A stretch of 64,000 nt of DNA, from assembly GCA_019671005.1 (NCBI GenBank), contig CM033747.1:22471188-22535187 (forward strand), read 5' to 3'. Source of the stretch: Hibiscus mutabilis. Its lineage: Eukaryota; Streptophyta; Magnoliopsida; Malvales; Malvaceae. Positions 33,457 through 46,033 of this stretch are shown in pieces. Position 1 is the first letter of the stretch. Every line of letters starts with the position of its first letter. A program made the position numbers and the translations under genes. The notes below the pieces were generated by a model. The model ran no database searches and had not been told where the DNA came from. It worked only from the letters and a program-made list of their open reading frames with translations.

Positions 33457-33888
33457 TAGATGATCCTATGGGGTTCGCTTCTACCGTTAAGCTAATTCAT
33501 TATTGCAAACTTCTTAAAAGTGGTGGACATTTAGACGATCCTATGGGGTTCCCTTCTAAAAAGCGATGTTCGTTAAGCTGATTCCTTAATGCACACTTCT
33601 AAAAAATGGCAGACGCTTAGGCAATCATATGAGGTTCGCTTCTGAAAAGTAATGACCGTTAAGCTGATTCCTTAATGCATACTTTTTAAAAGTGGCAGAA
33701 TCTTAGACGATTCTATGGGGTACGCTTCTAAAAAGCGACGACCATTAAGCTGATTCCTTAATGCATACTTTTAAAATTGGCGAACGCTTAGACGATCCTA
33801 TGGGGTTCACTTCTGAAAATGATGACCGTTAAGCTGATTCCTTAATGTACACTTCTTAAAAGTGGCGGACACTTAGACGAGCCTATGG
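33457..33888. repeat. Minisatellite, ~85-bp unit, five and a bit copies
   Basis: Units begin TAGACGATCCTATGGGGTTC at 33,457, 33,532, 33,618, 33,704, 33,789 and 33,874 (spacing 75, 86, 86, 85, 85). Each contains GTTAAGCTGATTCCTTAATGC and AAAAGTGGCGGACRCT. Copies are diverged. The array follows directly after the integrase end of a Tat-like element, the place where Tat/Ogre elements usually carry such arrays. Confidence 0.85.
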
Positions 33889-33959
33889 TTTTTACTGTCC
33901 TAAAGATTGGAGTAATTTATCATTCACAACTGGTATTCAAATCATCATTTGCAACAAAT

Positions 33960-35149
33960 TCTCATACATAGAATTTTTTGGGGTGCCTTGCATTTCAGGT
34001 TTGGGGGACTTCTTTGCCATTCATCTCTGACAACTTGTATGTGCCAAAAATAAGTGTTTTTTGTATCCTATATGGCCCTTCCCATGTTGGAGCCATTCTT
34101 CCTCGCTCTGTCGGGGGTTTATTGGCTTCCGTGTTCCTCAACACCAGGTCGCCTAATTGAAATTGCTTGTTCTTTACACGAGAGTTGTAGTACCTGATGA
34201 CTATTTGATTTCTTGCCTCTACAGCTATCTTTGATCGCATTCTTGTTTCTTCCAACAAATCTAAATTCATTCGCAAGGCCCCATCATTATCTTGCTTATC
34301 AAATTTGGTGGTTCTATAGGCCGGCATCCCTATTTTTACGGGGATGACTGCCTCCGTACAAAAGGTTAAATTAAAGGGGGTCTCGCCTGCTTTGGGATAA
34401 GGCACATTTAATGCTCTTTACTCATCTATTAAGCATATTTTGCTATAAGAATTCATGTATTAAATGCATGGTGTGTTTTACCTGTATCTGTATAAGGAGT
34501 TGTTCATAGTGCCCATAATATACCTGTCAGTTCATCTACCCAGGTCCCTTTAGCATCTCCAACCTTCTTCTTTAATGCTAGGAGAATCTTCTTGTTAGCT
34601 GCCTCTACTTGACTGTTAGTTTGTGGTTACTTGATAGAGCTTTGTGATAAAGTAATAAGCAAGTCCTTGTAGATTTTTTTTAATTTTTTTGAAACTACCT
34701 GCCATTGTTTGTGATCACCGTGTGAGGAATACCAAACCTGCAGATTACAAACTTCTATAAGAAGCTTTCCATCTGCTTCTCTATGATGGTGGCCAATGGC
34801 TCAGCCTGTAAAATAATCAACAGCAACAACCAAAAACTTCTTCTGACCGACCACTACTGGGAAAATGCATAAAATATCCACTCTTCAAACTGCAAAAGGC
34901 CACGAACTCGTGATGGACTTCAAAGGCTCTATTGGTTGTCATGGGACGCTTGCGAATTCTTAGCATGGTAGACACATGGAAACTAACTCCTTAGCATTCT
35001 TCTATATTATTGGCCAATAAAACCCTTGCCTTCTGGCCTTCTGTGCTAACGAGAGTGAGCCCTAATGATGTCTGCAGATTCCTTCATAGATTTCACGTAG
35101 TACGTAGTTGTCCTCCTCAGGCCCCAAGCATCGTAGTAGAGGTGACGAG
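33960..35149 (-). pseudogene. Ty3-gypsy integrase remnant, Tat-like
   Basis: In minus sense the reading starts at about 35,142 (PLLRCLGPEEDNYVL, the conserved stretch before the HHCC zinc finger). It runs through ARRQGFYWP, FLVVAVDYFT (core, first Asp region) and LALKKKVGDAKGTWVDEL, and ends in a clean frame 34,405-33,995 with ETPFNLTFCTEAVIPVKIG, GDLVLRNTE and WEGPYRI (the C-terminal GPY/F-type region). Several stops and frame changes occur before 34,405. RT and RNase H are absent here. It is cut at 35,149 by the Athila-like LTR that follows. Confidence 0.8.
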
Positions 35150-36507
35150 TGTGTAAATTTCCTATTTTGTATACCCGTTTTACTTGTCTTTTTTATGTTT
35201 TCAAGCCCATTTAGTTGCATTTAGGTTAGATTGCATATAGTTTGCGTGTAGATAGGAAGTTACATTGCCTGTGCTTAAATGTTATATATTTTGGTATTTT
35301 TTATGGGAAAGGTAGTGTTTTATGGTGTATATGTAGGATACTGGAAGATGTAGGAGGAATATTGGAGCAGATCTCATGGCTGGAGCTAACGAGTCATAAA
35401 GAGTTAGAGATAAATCTACTTTTACCTACGTGGATTTTCTCTCTGATACGGAACATTAAATATAGCAGGAGATCAATGACCTTTTTCAATGAAGCTACAT
35501 GCACTTTAGGTTCTTAAACCTTAGTTTCATCGCCTATATAAAGGAGACTTGGACGACAATTCAAAGAGAGCCCAATTTTAGACAACAACCCTAGTCTTAG
35601 CTTGCGGAGAACCACCGGGGTTAAAGCTAGAGAAATCACGAGAGAGGCCGACGGAGTGGGAGACCTGCAGCAATAGTTAGACAGCATGGAGGAAGATCGT
35701 CGAGGATGGTTGACCCTTTTCTATCCCTTGCTTGATAAACTGCCGTACTTTTATATTTTTATCATTGGATGTTTTAGGCTCAGACATGAGCTAAATACTT
35801 TAGTAGGGTTTATTGATTCCCAGGATATTATGCTTTGATTATTTTATTTTAATTCTATAGTTTGTTTCCCTTTATCTATTCTGTTCATTGTTCTTCATGC
35901 GTAGTTATTGTAAAAGCTATCGAGAGAGGACTTTTAACTATTGATTTGTGGCTTAATATCGAGAGAGTTAGGTTAAACAAACGTGAACAGTGGGGCTAAG
36001 CTGTTAACTTAGTCCTAATCTGGCTTAGACATAAGTTTAGGATTTCAACAACTAAAAGGGAGTTCTTAAACAAAAAATAGAGTTGTTAGGGTTCACGCAG
36101 ACATGTATTACCTTAACTTCAATGTTATTAACTTCCAAGCATCGAAAGAGTCAGAAGTTCTGTAGAAAATCCTATCGAGTAGATAAAGATCCTAATGGTT
36201 TACGCAGACATGTATTACCAGTCGCTATAGCATTGAAATAAGTAATCAAGCATATATCCTTAGCAATAAACCCAGCTTCCGTAACATCTAGCAACATCGG
36301 TTCATCTTAATCATAGCTTTCTTTACTTTAATTGTTTTTAGTTTATATAATTCAACACCATCCAATACTTGAAAACATATTCTTAAGTTCGGTAACTTCG
36401 TAGTTATTGATCCAATCCTCGTGGGTTTAACACTCTACTCTATCACTTTATTACTTGATTTGACTAGTATACTTTCTTTAAAGTGCATCACTATTCGACA
36501 AGCATTA
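35150..36507 (+). repeat. 5' LTR of Athila-like element A
   Basis: Starts TGTGTAAATTTCC exactly where the integrase remnant breaks off, and ends before a decayed primer site. Length 1,358 bp, close to the two other Athila-like LTRs here (1,381 and 1,397 bp). It holds a TATATAAA box at 35,535-35,542. The U5 part contains the repeated phrase ACGCAGACATGTATTACC (36,095 and 36,203), also seen in LTR C. The left flank ACGAG would be the target-site copy. Confidence 0.7.
35535..35542 (+). promoter_or_regulatory. TATA box of LTR A
   Basis: TATATAAA followed by GGAGACTTGG, the usual layout of an Athila LTR promoter. Transcription would start roughly 25-35 nt downstream. Confidence 0.55.
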
Positions 36508-36530
36508 AGTGTTTTTCGTCATTGCCGGGG
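36508..36530 (+). promoter_or_regulatory. Decayed primer-binding site of element A
   Basis: TTTTTCGTCATTGCCGGGGAT aligns with the intact TTTTTGGCACCGTTGCCGGGGAT at 61,898-61,920, a tRNA-Asp-type site as used by Athila elements. Several bases have changed. Confidence 0.6.
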
Positions 36531-36622
36531 ATTGATAATTGATAATTACGTTGTAATTACGCTTTGGATTTTATTTTATTTGCAATTAATTTTTTTTGTT
36601 TTTCTAAGGTACGTTCCAGTGC

Positions 36623-39439
36623 ATGACCAGAAGGTCTAACTCATAACCTATTCTTCTATTAGATCCAGAGATTGAGAAAACTTTGCTAGAGATATGTAGA
36701 GAAAGAAAGAATATGGTGAATGAGAACGTAGCGAATGACCATGAGAACGAGCGTAACAATGGCATTCCACCAGTAGATGGACAATGAGTTTTTGAGGAGA
36801 CTAGAATAATAGATAGATATGATAGGAGGATCCACCAACTGCCAAATTTAGAAGGCCTATCAGGATGAAATTTGAGCCTATAATCAACAATCTCAATCCA
36901 CCGATTATTGTGCCTGATCTAAGGACAACCCACTTTGAGATAAAGCCGGTTATGTTCAACATGCTCAACCCTATTGGAAAATTTGAAGGACCAACAAGAG
37001 AGGATACTCAAGAGTACATCAAGCTTTTCTAGAAGTTTGTGACTGTTTTCGACAACTAGGGATTCCTGATGATGCATTGAGACTCAAGCTATTTCCTTAC
37101 TTCTTGCAGGATCGAGCCAGGGCATGGTTGAAGACTTGTTCCTCATGATCTATTATATCCTGATTTGACTTTTGCAACAAGTTTCTACATAGATATAATC
37201 CACCAAACATGCACAGTTAGAAGCAAAGTGACATCATCTCATTCTCACAATATGATGATGAATCCATGTACGAATATTGAGACAAATACAAAGATATGCT
37301 CCGTAAGTGCTCGATCTTTGAATTCCATGACTGGTTATAAATCATGACGTTCTATAATGGCGTCAATGCACCTACAAGGATGATGATTGACTCGTCAGCT
37401 AATGGAACTTTGCTCAATAAAGAACCTGATGAAGCTTTTAACATACTAGATCAGATAGCTAATACTAACTACCAATTTCTAAGGGGGAGGTTAAAGCTAG
37501 GACCTAAATCTTCTAGAACGCTATAGTTGGACGATTCTCAAAATGTAGAAGCTTAGCTCTCCACTATCATAGACATGCTCAAGAATATACAGTCTCCATC
37601 CAATGTTCGAGAGGCTAAGGTAGTGTAATACACTTGTGAGCACTATGATGGGGGACATCAGTCGAGTGAATACCCCCAACAGCAAGAATCTGGATGCTAC
37701 ATAGGGAATACCAACCATAACAATAATCCCTACTCTAACACCTACAACCCATGGTGACGACAACACCCAAATTTTGGTTGGGGAGGCAACACAGGTAATT
37801 AAGGAGCGCGGCAGAATGCCACGACAAAACCTCCTAAATTCTAACAAAAGAATCGGAGGCAGATCCATGGAGCTTTTAATTCTAATTCTAATCCTAATTC
37901 CCTTGGTAATACTTATCAATTTTTTATGGAAATTGCCCAAGTTATTTTGCAGGATAAAGCAGTTCATTTAAAGAACCATAGTGATATGCTCACAAGACAA
38001 GTGGTTATGTTGCAAAACCAGCAATCGATCATGCAAAATAACACTGCCTCCGTATAGTCCTTGGAAACACAGGTTGGGCAGATTGCCCAGGTATTGAAGA
38101 TGTGACCACTAGGCAGATAACCTGGTGATACTGAAGTCACTATAGCCTTTAATGCAGAGTAATACAATGCCATCACACTGCGTAGTGGCATGCAATTGAG
38201 GAAAGAAGTCAAGTTTGGAGGAGGTTCTCGTGTAGATTCCACTCTAAGAAAGCCATCCAATGATGCTCATGCACCTAAGAAAACAACTCCTATGTCTAAT
38301 ATAGTGAGTAACCTTACTACTGAAGGAAATGATGAAAAATCTCAGGATGCTCCTATATCCAATAAGCCACAAGACGAGCGCAGACCATCACCTCTATTGC
38401 CACAAAGATTGAAGGCTCAGAAACAAGATATCTAGTACCATGAGTTTCTGGATATGCTCAAACAATTGTATATCAATGTCCTATTCCTGAAGGCCATTGA
38501 TCAAATGCTAATATATGCAATGTTTTTGAAAGAGATCGTGATAAAGAAAAGAATGGCGGGTGAAGTTGAAACTATTGCTACTGCGAGCGAATGTGTGGCT
38601 GTGCTTAGTGATTTACCACCTAAGATGAAGGACCCTGGCAGTTTCACCATTCCATGCTCCATAGGCCATAACAATTATGGCCGTGCCTTGTATGAACTCA
38701 GAGCAATTGTTAAGTTGATGCCAAAATATGTGTTTACGCGACTAGGAATGAGTAGATCTAAGCATACGTTGGTGATCCTTCAGTTGGTCGATCGTTCTTA
38801 AATTTGACCCAAGAGCAGAATTAAATATGTGTTAGTAAATATAGATAAGTTTGTCTCCCCAACAGACTTTATCATCCTTGGTTGCGAAGCTGATAAGAAT
38901 GCTCCCATCATCTTGGGGAGACCATTCTTTGCCACCAGACGTATTGTGATTGATTGTGATAAGGGTGAATTCACTATGAAGATGAATGACCAAAAGATCA
39001 CACTCAACGTCTTTAGCACACTCAAGTACACATATGACTATGAAGAATGCTAGCTTGTGGACAATGAAGAAACCCTAATTGAAGAAAGTTTGTAAGAGAT
39101 TAGATGCATCAATGTGCTTAACGTTGTGGAGCAAACTGACTTTGACGAGGCCATACAAGAAGTTTAGCAAGAAGGTAAGTTTGAGATTGAACAATCCAAT
39201 GTTGTGCTTACCAGACCATGTATGACTTTTGAACAATTGGATTATGTTGAGTTTAAATCTCCCAAGACCTTGCTTAAGCATCCATCAGTACTTGATCTTA
39301 ACCCCTAATTAAAATATACATTTTTAGTGGAGAATAAAGCCTTCCAGTTGTTATAACTACTAGCTTAACCTATGACCAAGAAGCTAAATTGTTTTATGCT
39401 ATTGGTTAGAATATTGCTGACTTAAAGGATATAAACCCT

Positions 39440-39475
<36 letters not shown>

Positions 39476-39490
39476 TTTGCTTGCAGAAGA
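36623..39490 (+). pseudogene. gag-protease pseudogene of Athila-like element A
   Basis: The ATG at 36,623 starts MTRRSNS and then a stop. DPEIEKT downstream matches the start of gag in element C (62,014). Gag fragments follow with many stops, including FYNGVNAPTRMMIDSSANG at 37,353. 38,454-38,801 carries LPPKMKDPGSFTIPCSIG and 38,829-39,053 carries DFIILGCEADKNAPIILGRP, the aspartic protease region. After about 39,060 only scattered pol-start fragments remain. RT, RNase H and integrase are missing. Confidence 0.8.
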
Positions 39491-40302
39491 CCACAACAGA
39501 TCGATAGAACCACAGTGGAGAATCAATACAATTATAAAGATTGTGGATGTGAAAGAGATTACCCAATGGCATGGTGGACTCATTTACTTCATCTAAGATG
39601 GTTCACAGGATCACTACCCATCGCCACTCTTAGATCAATGCCTAGGCAAGCTCACCAAGGTGTTAAAATGGTTAAAGATGGAGTGTCAGTCCACCGTGAT
39701 AAATTTGCTATCACGTTATTGGATGATTAACACATCCAATTTCTATCCATTTTATTTTTTTGTATTTAATTTTTATTTCTACATTTATTTTTATGCATTT
39801 TATCTTTCCCATTTTTTATTTTTCAATAAGTTACAGTTTAATGTTTTATTTTTAATTTGGCAGATATCAAGCAAACGATTAAATTGGGCGAACTCCTATG
39901 GAATCATGATTATGCAAAATCATGATAGAAATATGGGTTGAGCCTAAAACAAAATTTCTGACAGTCACATTGAAAAAGGGCTTGAATATAGGGTTCCAGT
40001 AGCAGATTCCTCTCTTTGCTGTCCCACATCTATCACTTTAACCTCTTCCTATTCTTCATAATCCACCACACGTTGTTTCCCTATTGATCATGCCGCTTAT
40101 CACTCACTTACCCACCTTGAGAGTTTTCCGCATTAATGGTTGATGTTACCCTTCATGATTACCTACTATGCCTTTCCATCTTCACCCTTTCGTATTCTCC
40201 GTAAAGGATAAAATAACTCTTTCTTTAGACGTCCCAGACCCAGATATGTGTTACCTTAAACCCTAATCTACTAACTTGCTTTCTCTTGCCTCTATTTGAA
40301 CT
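39491..40302 (+). other. Non-coding remnant between protease and the extra ORF of element A
   Basis: Starts just after an (AT)n microsatellite at 39,443-39,471. Includes a T-rich block (39,750-39,860). The open frames 39,515-39,941 show no known domain. The central pol part of the element appears to have been deleted here. Confidence 0.4.
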
Positions 40303-40500
40303 ATGGTCAGACAACTCAGAGTAACCCGCCGCAACCAACAACCTCATCAAATAGAGAGAAACACTAGTCCTCCCTCTTCTCCTTCTTCTCTAACGTTTCT
40401 TAGAAACAACACAGTATCCTCTGGTGATACCATATTTTTGGAGTTAGAAGATCTTAATCACCGCCTGTATAGACTGGACAATGTTCTCACAAGGCGATAA
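40303..40500 (+). pseudogene. Start of the extra 3' ORF of element A (part 1)
   Basis: A Pro/Ser/Arg-rich frame (QPHQIERNTSPPSSPSS) ending at a stop, lying where Athila-type elements carry an additional ORF after pol. The sequence resumes after the solo LTR at 46,034. The assignment rests on position and on the downstream part, so it is tentative. Confidence 0.4.
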
Positions 40501-42451
40501 AGACACATTGTAATACCCCTAAAATCGGGTTAGGAGTTATGCAAGGTAAATCATGTTTTGAGAAGTTATAATTGGAATTCTAAAGGTTTGATTTGAACCA
40601 ATTAAGTAAGCAAGTCAATGGAATTGAAGGTAAATGAGTTAATTGAGCTAAGGAATTGTTATCAATTTAGTAAAGTGGATAATGTATAGATGTTGTAATA
40701 TCCTAAACTTTGGTCTAGGAGTATGCTACAAGAAATCACTAGTTGAATTGTCATAGAATTATCATCTATTAGACTAATTAAGTGACTGATGATTAAAATT
40801 AAATAAAGGAAACTTGAATAGCCATTTTGTAAAAGGGTTAAATTGAACATCTTGTAAACTTACAACATTGCATGCTAAATAGGAAGAAATTCAACGATTA
40901 GGACACATGGGAGAAAATGGTGAGGGCATATGGAAAGGGGGTCTCGGTCGTTGAAGGATAGTCATTTTATCCTCTTCTTTTCCCAACACCGAATCACAAA
41001 ATGTGGGGTGAAAGAGAGAAAACTTTGTTCTTCCATGGAAAATGAAGAGATAAGTTTAGAATTAAAGTGATATTGCAATCATCCAATCGGTTAACTTTAG
41101 GAGAAAGGTATAATGCTTGATTTCTTACTTGAATTTCATGTTTGAATCTTATATTTTGATGTTGTTGCTGCCTAATTTGATTAGGATGGAAGATATGTAT
41201 GTTATTGTGATGAAAGTTCTAAGATTCCTTGAAATTTTGAATGTTGTGATCAAATTGCTAAGAAAGAAATATGTATGTTGCTGGAAACTTGAATGTTCAT
41301 GCTGTAAATTTTCTGGAAATTTCTATGATTGCTGGAAATTTAGGTGCTAAATTAGTATGATTGAATGTAACAAGGAATGAAACTGATTTGATCACATTGC
41401 TAGATAAGATTGTGTAAACATGCTTGATTTTGTAAAATGCCCTATTTTGAGTACATTGGTAGGTGAATAGAACTGACCTAGACTTGTATGAGAATGTATA
41501 TAAATTGAATTAACATGCTAGAAATGTCATCTAAGTGAGTAATGAAGCTAGAAACACAAACTAGTGTAATCTGCCCAGAAAACTCTGTTCTGGGCAGTAA
41601 CTTTGAAAAATCACCATAAATAGTACAAAGGGAATTTAAGGCTGGAAATTTTATGGATAATGACTTAACATGTCTAATTTCATTAGGAGAAAACAGAACT
41701 AAATTTTGGATTGTATAATGAATTGTAGAAATGAAACACTAAGGACAGTGCAAATTGTCCAGTGTTGTAAATTGCCCTATCTTTAAACTAAAAATTGTAT
41801 TAATTGGGAAAGAATTAAAATGCAAGGCCTATACGGTTAGAAATATAATTAAGTTATCTTTCCAACGGTGTAAACCAATTGAAATTCTGACGTACAAAAT
41901 GAAAGTTATGAATGTTTAAGTAAAAACAGTGCACATGCTGCCAGGCAGTAGCAGTAGTAGCCTTGATATTTTGAAATGTATGTTTTGATATGAATGAATT
42001 ATGTGTTGTTGCCCTGTTTTGGATAAATGAATGTACTTATCTTGATCTTGATTTACTTGTATGAATTGTTAGAGCAAGGAGTAAACCTTGTGGAGGAAGA
42101 AAGGAGTGGCCAAACTAGAGGCAAACACAAAGGAATTTGGATCCAAGACTAGCTAATCTTGGAGTATTGTGAGTGTAGTTTACAATAGGGTTAGGACTTA
42201 GGTCCCAACCAAATATGCATGACTATATTCCTGTTATTGATATGCCATGATAATGAACTTAATTTAACTTGAATATGAGTAAAAAGGGAAGATGGAACTA
42301 AATCAAAATTGTGTTTAAGTGATATCATGAAAATTGATAAATTAAGTAGAAAGAAAAGTGAAAATAAATGTACGAATCCATGCCTTGGATTGACTTAATT
42401 GAATGCCTACTACTTGAAATGCTTGCTATTTGAAAAGCTTGTCACTTGAGG

Positions 42452-42606
42452 CGCTTGAAATGTGATCTATTTGAAATGCTTGATTTCTTGTACTTGAAAT
42501 GTTATTTAATTGAAATGCTTGGATCCTTGTACTTGAAATATGATCTAATTGAAATGCTTGAATCCTTGTACTTGAAACGTGACCTATTCGAAATGCTTGA
42601 TTCCGT
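42452..42606 (+). repeat. 39-bp tandem repeat, four copies
   Basis: Units of TTGAAATGTGATCTAATTG plus AAATGCTTGATTCCTTGTAC, differing by a few bases each. It lies inside the 5.5-kb LTR. The resulting open frames on both strands are a by-product of a unit length divisible by three. Confidence 0.8.
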
Positions 42607-43787
42607 GCCTTGGATGTATTCATTCGAGTTTCTTGCTTAGAATTGCTCTTATGATATAAATACTTGTAAACGTGATATAAACCATGAATATAAAGACATG
42701 ACTAGATGCCTAAAAATAGTATATAATTCGAATAGCTTACTTGAGTAACAAGTAAACTTGTGAAATGAAGAGCTAAGGCTCAACTAGCCTAAGGGATAAG
42801 CTCGATCTTGAAATACTTGCTTAAATATAATCCTTGGACATGAAATGTATTGCCTTGAACATGAAACACACGAAAACGTGAAACGAAATTTAAGAGCTAA
42901 GGCTCAACTAGCCTAAGGGCTAAGCATGATATTGTTATAACTTGCTTGAATGTAATTCTCGAATATGAATTGTCCCGACTTGAACATGAAAGCATAAAAC
43001 ATAAGAACAAGAAAAAACTTTAAAGTATAAGAATACCTCTCTAATAAAAGCTTAAAGATTGAAAAGACTTAAATTGTCTGCAATGGAAGTCCTTGGATAC
43101 AATGGTATGATGCATGGTATACTTGGGACTACGATCCATGAGCCACAGCTCAGGGGTATGCCTCATTACATGTAATATGTTAATGGAGACAGTTGGAGGT
43201 AACGAGGGAGTTGTACGGGTTGCGACAGTTGGTTGGATAGTGAGAAGTATAGGATTGACATGTTTCCGATATTAGCCATTGCTATGTGCTTTGAGCTAAG
43301 TATCTCTTGGACCTTTATGGTCAAACACGGACCAATGTTATTCATGACCAATTGTGATCCAAGGCAAACATGATAAAAAGATATGAACCTTATTGAGAAA
43401 TTGAATAAGAAATTCAAAAGAAAATCTTGAATACTTGAATTATATCTTGAAATACTTAAATGACTTTACAAAAAATCTTGAACACTTGAATTACTTGACA
43501 TGAATCCTTGAAATGCTCAAATTGCTTGACATGTAATGCTTGATTCTTGACATGAAACTCTTGAAATGATAATTGCCTATGTTTGAACCTTGTATTGTCT
43601 GATTTGCTACATGGAATGACTTATTGTCTCACTTGAGTTAATGATTACTTGATTGGTTTGCCTGAGTTTCTTGACATGCAAACTTGATTACTTGAACATA
43701 TTACTTGACTTGTATACTCAAATTCCTTGTTACATGATTGTTACTTGAAAAGATCTCGATCTTACTTGAATTAATAAATGTTGCTGC

Positions 43788-44475
43788 CATGTACATCTTG
43801 TAAATGAAAATATGGACTGTTTTGTGTATGTTAATTATGTATACATGCGTTGCTGCTCGAAATAACATGATTAATGCTCGAATTGGACTGTTTTGTGTAT
43901 GTTAATTATGTATACATGCGTTGCTGCTCGGAATAACATGATTAATGCTCGAATTGGACTATTTTGTGTATGTTAATTTTGTATACATGCGTTGCTGCTC
44001 GGAATAGCATGATTAATGCGGAATAACATGATTAATGCTCGAATTGGACTATTTTGTGTATGTTAATTATGTATACATGCATTGCTGCTCGGAATAACAT
44101 GATTAATGCTCGAATTGGACTGTTTTGTGTATGTTAATTTTGTATACATGCGTTGTTGCTCAGAATAACATGATTAATGCTCGAATTGGACTATTTTGTG
44201 TATGTTAATTATGTATACATGTGTTGCTGCTCGTAATAACATGATTAATGCTCGAATTGGACTGCTTTGTGTATGCTAATTATGTATACATGAGTGTTGC
44301 TACCATGTACACCTTGTACATGAAAATATGGATTGTTTTATGTGATTAACATGTATTGCTTGAGTGTTGCTGCCATGTACACATTGTACATGAAAATATA
44401 GACTGTTTTATGTGGTTAACATGTATTACTTGAGTGTTGCTGCCATGTACACCTTGTACATGAAAATATGGACAG
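43788..44475 (+). repeat. Composite ~71-bp tandem array
   Basis: Seven copies of a unit containing GACTGTTTTGTGTATGTTAA, TATGTATACATGCGTTGCTG and ATAACATGATTAATGCTCG start at about 43,816, 43,887, 43,957, 44,046, 44,118, 44,189 and 44,260. A second, related unit (GTTGCTGCCATGTACACCTTG, CATGAAAATATGGACTG) stands before the array and in about three copies after it. The third unit is ~19 bp longer through an internal duplication. Confidence 0.85.
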
Positions 44476-46033
44476 ATTTGAATAAATTAGAGGTCATCAT
44501 GAACTGTTTTGCAATACAAGAATGTATAAACATGTATAATGGACAGCTAAGTAATAAGGCTTAAATTAAAGAAAGTAAACAAGCAATAATTAAGGCTTAA
44601 GGCTTACATGCTATTTAAAATGTATACTTGTACACTTGATAAACTTGTCACATGAAATGCTACTCGAAATGAACTTATACTCTCACTTGAATCAATGTGT
44701 ATAAATTGTGAACATATTTTGAATAATAAGCTTGAAATAAATTGTGACTATCTTACTTGACTTGGAAATGTTGTGATTTGCTTAAACATGTTATCGATTG
44801 ACTTGAAATGATTGAAGATTGAATTGTGATCTATGATTTTGCTTGTCATGCTATCTTGCTATTAGAATGATACTAGAAAATATTTACTTGATAATTACTC
44901 GATAAGCTTACCATGTTGCTTGATTTGCTTGACAAAATGGATTCTTAACATATGCTTGCCTTGAGATTTGATTGCCATAAGTATGCTGATACATGATTTT
45001 ATGATTTTTTCTTGACTTGGAATGCTATAAACCTTAATAGGGTTACTTGATTAATGGAGACATGGCATAATAATTGGTTAGAACTAGTACTACCTCACTA
45101 AGTACATATTGTACTTATCACTCTCGTTTTCTCTCTTCCCAAATCATAGGTTAGGTGCTTCAAGGTGAATTACTTGATCCCGAAGTTATACTTTTTGAGC
45201 TTGAAGTAAGACATAAGCAAGAGCTAAAGCATGAATCCATACTTGTTTGTAACACTCCTAGTGGTTGGTGGCACCTAGATTTGTATATAGTTAAGCTAGG
45301 CCATGCATTTGATATTTTGAAAGCTTGTATATGATTATGAAATTGGCCTCTAATGTGCGAAGGCTTGATTGCTTAAATCTGAAGTATGTAATGACCTAAT
45401 TTTCTTGTGAATAGAATAGTAAGCTGCGCATGTAGGAACTTTGAGATTAAATGAACACTTGCTGGCCATTGTATGCTATTCGAATGTCACATGTTCTTGG
45501 GTAAGTAGTAGTTAACTTTGAATAAAAATTGGAAGTAACCAATCAAAGTAAAGACCTATAATGAATAAGGAATTTTCTTATGCTTATATGATTAAATATG
45601 AGGTCTAGATGGTAACTTATCACGAATGATAAACATGTTATGCTTGCTTGAGATTGGGTTGAATGTATGTACACATAAGCATGACTAGTTGAACCTACAT
45701 GAAACATCTAGATGACTTGCACGTAATGAGATTGGGTACATAAGAATATGTTCTTGTCTAAGTATGATATATGAATGCTAAGCATGGTCACCTGTTTAAA
45801 TAGTAGACATCTTTAAATGTAGAATTGCAAATGTATAACAAAGATTGGTAATATAGGGTGAATAGAATGCATATGCTTGCAGTATGATAATATATGAACG
45901 TTTAAATGCCTTGTTAGTCACTCAACTCATCTAATAGGGATGAGTTCTTGAAAAGTTTTAAATTATTCATGTTTTCAGTGTTCCCCATAATGCTCCTCAG
46001 CCGATTTACTACTAAACCAGGTGGGGTGTTACA

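Larger units (their letters stand above)
40509..46033 (+). mobile_element. Very large probable solo LTR, 5.5 kb
   Basis: Starts TGTAATACCCC and ends GGGGTGTTACA, with a perfect 5-bp target duplication CACAT (40,504-40,508 and 46,034-46,038). There are no gag or pol traces, primer site or internal LTR pair. The opening 1 kb has LTR-like phrases (AAGGGTTAAATTGAACA). It carries a 39-bp repeat (42,452-42,606), a duplicated GAGCTAAGGCTCAACTAGCC (42,770 and 42,894) and a ~71-bp array (43,788-44,475). A solo Tekay/Del- or Tat-type LTR is the simplest reading. A non-autonomous element with unrecognised structure is the alternative. Confidence 0.7.

Noticed and set aside
42426..42640. Repetitive open frames on both strands
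   Set aside because: A 39-bp unit (13 codons) keeps frames open in both directions. There is no protein family resemblance.
43788..44475. CRISPR-like array
   Set aside because: Repeats and 'spacers' repeat together as one ~71-bp unit, there are no unique spacers, and the host is a plant. It is a tandem repeat within an LTR.
40509..46033. Full LTR element with ~785-bp LTRs starting at 40,509 and 45,250
   Set aside because: TGTAACACTCC at 45,250 resembles the start, but the following sequence does not match 40,509 onward and no TGTTACA lies near 41,290.
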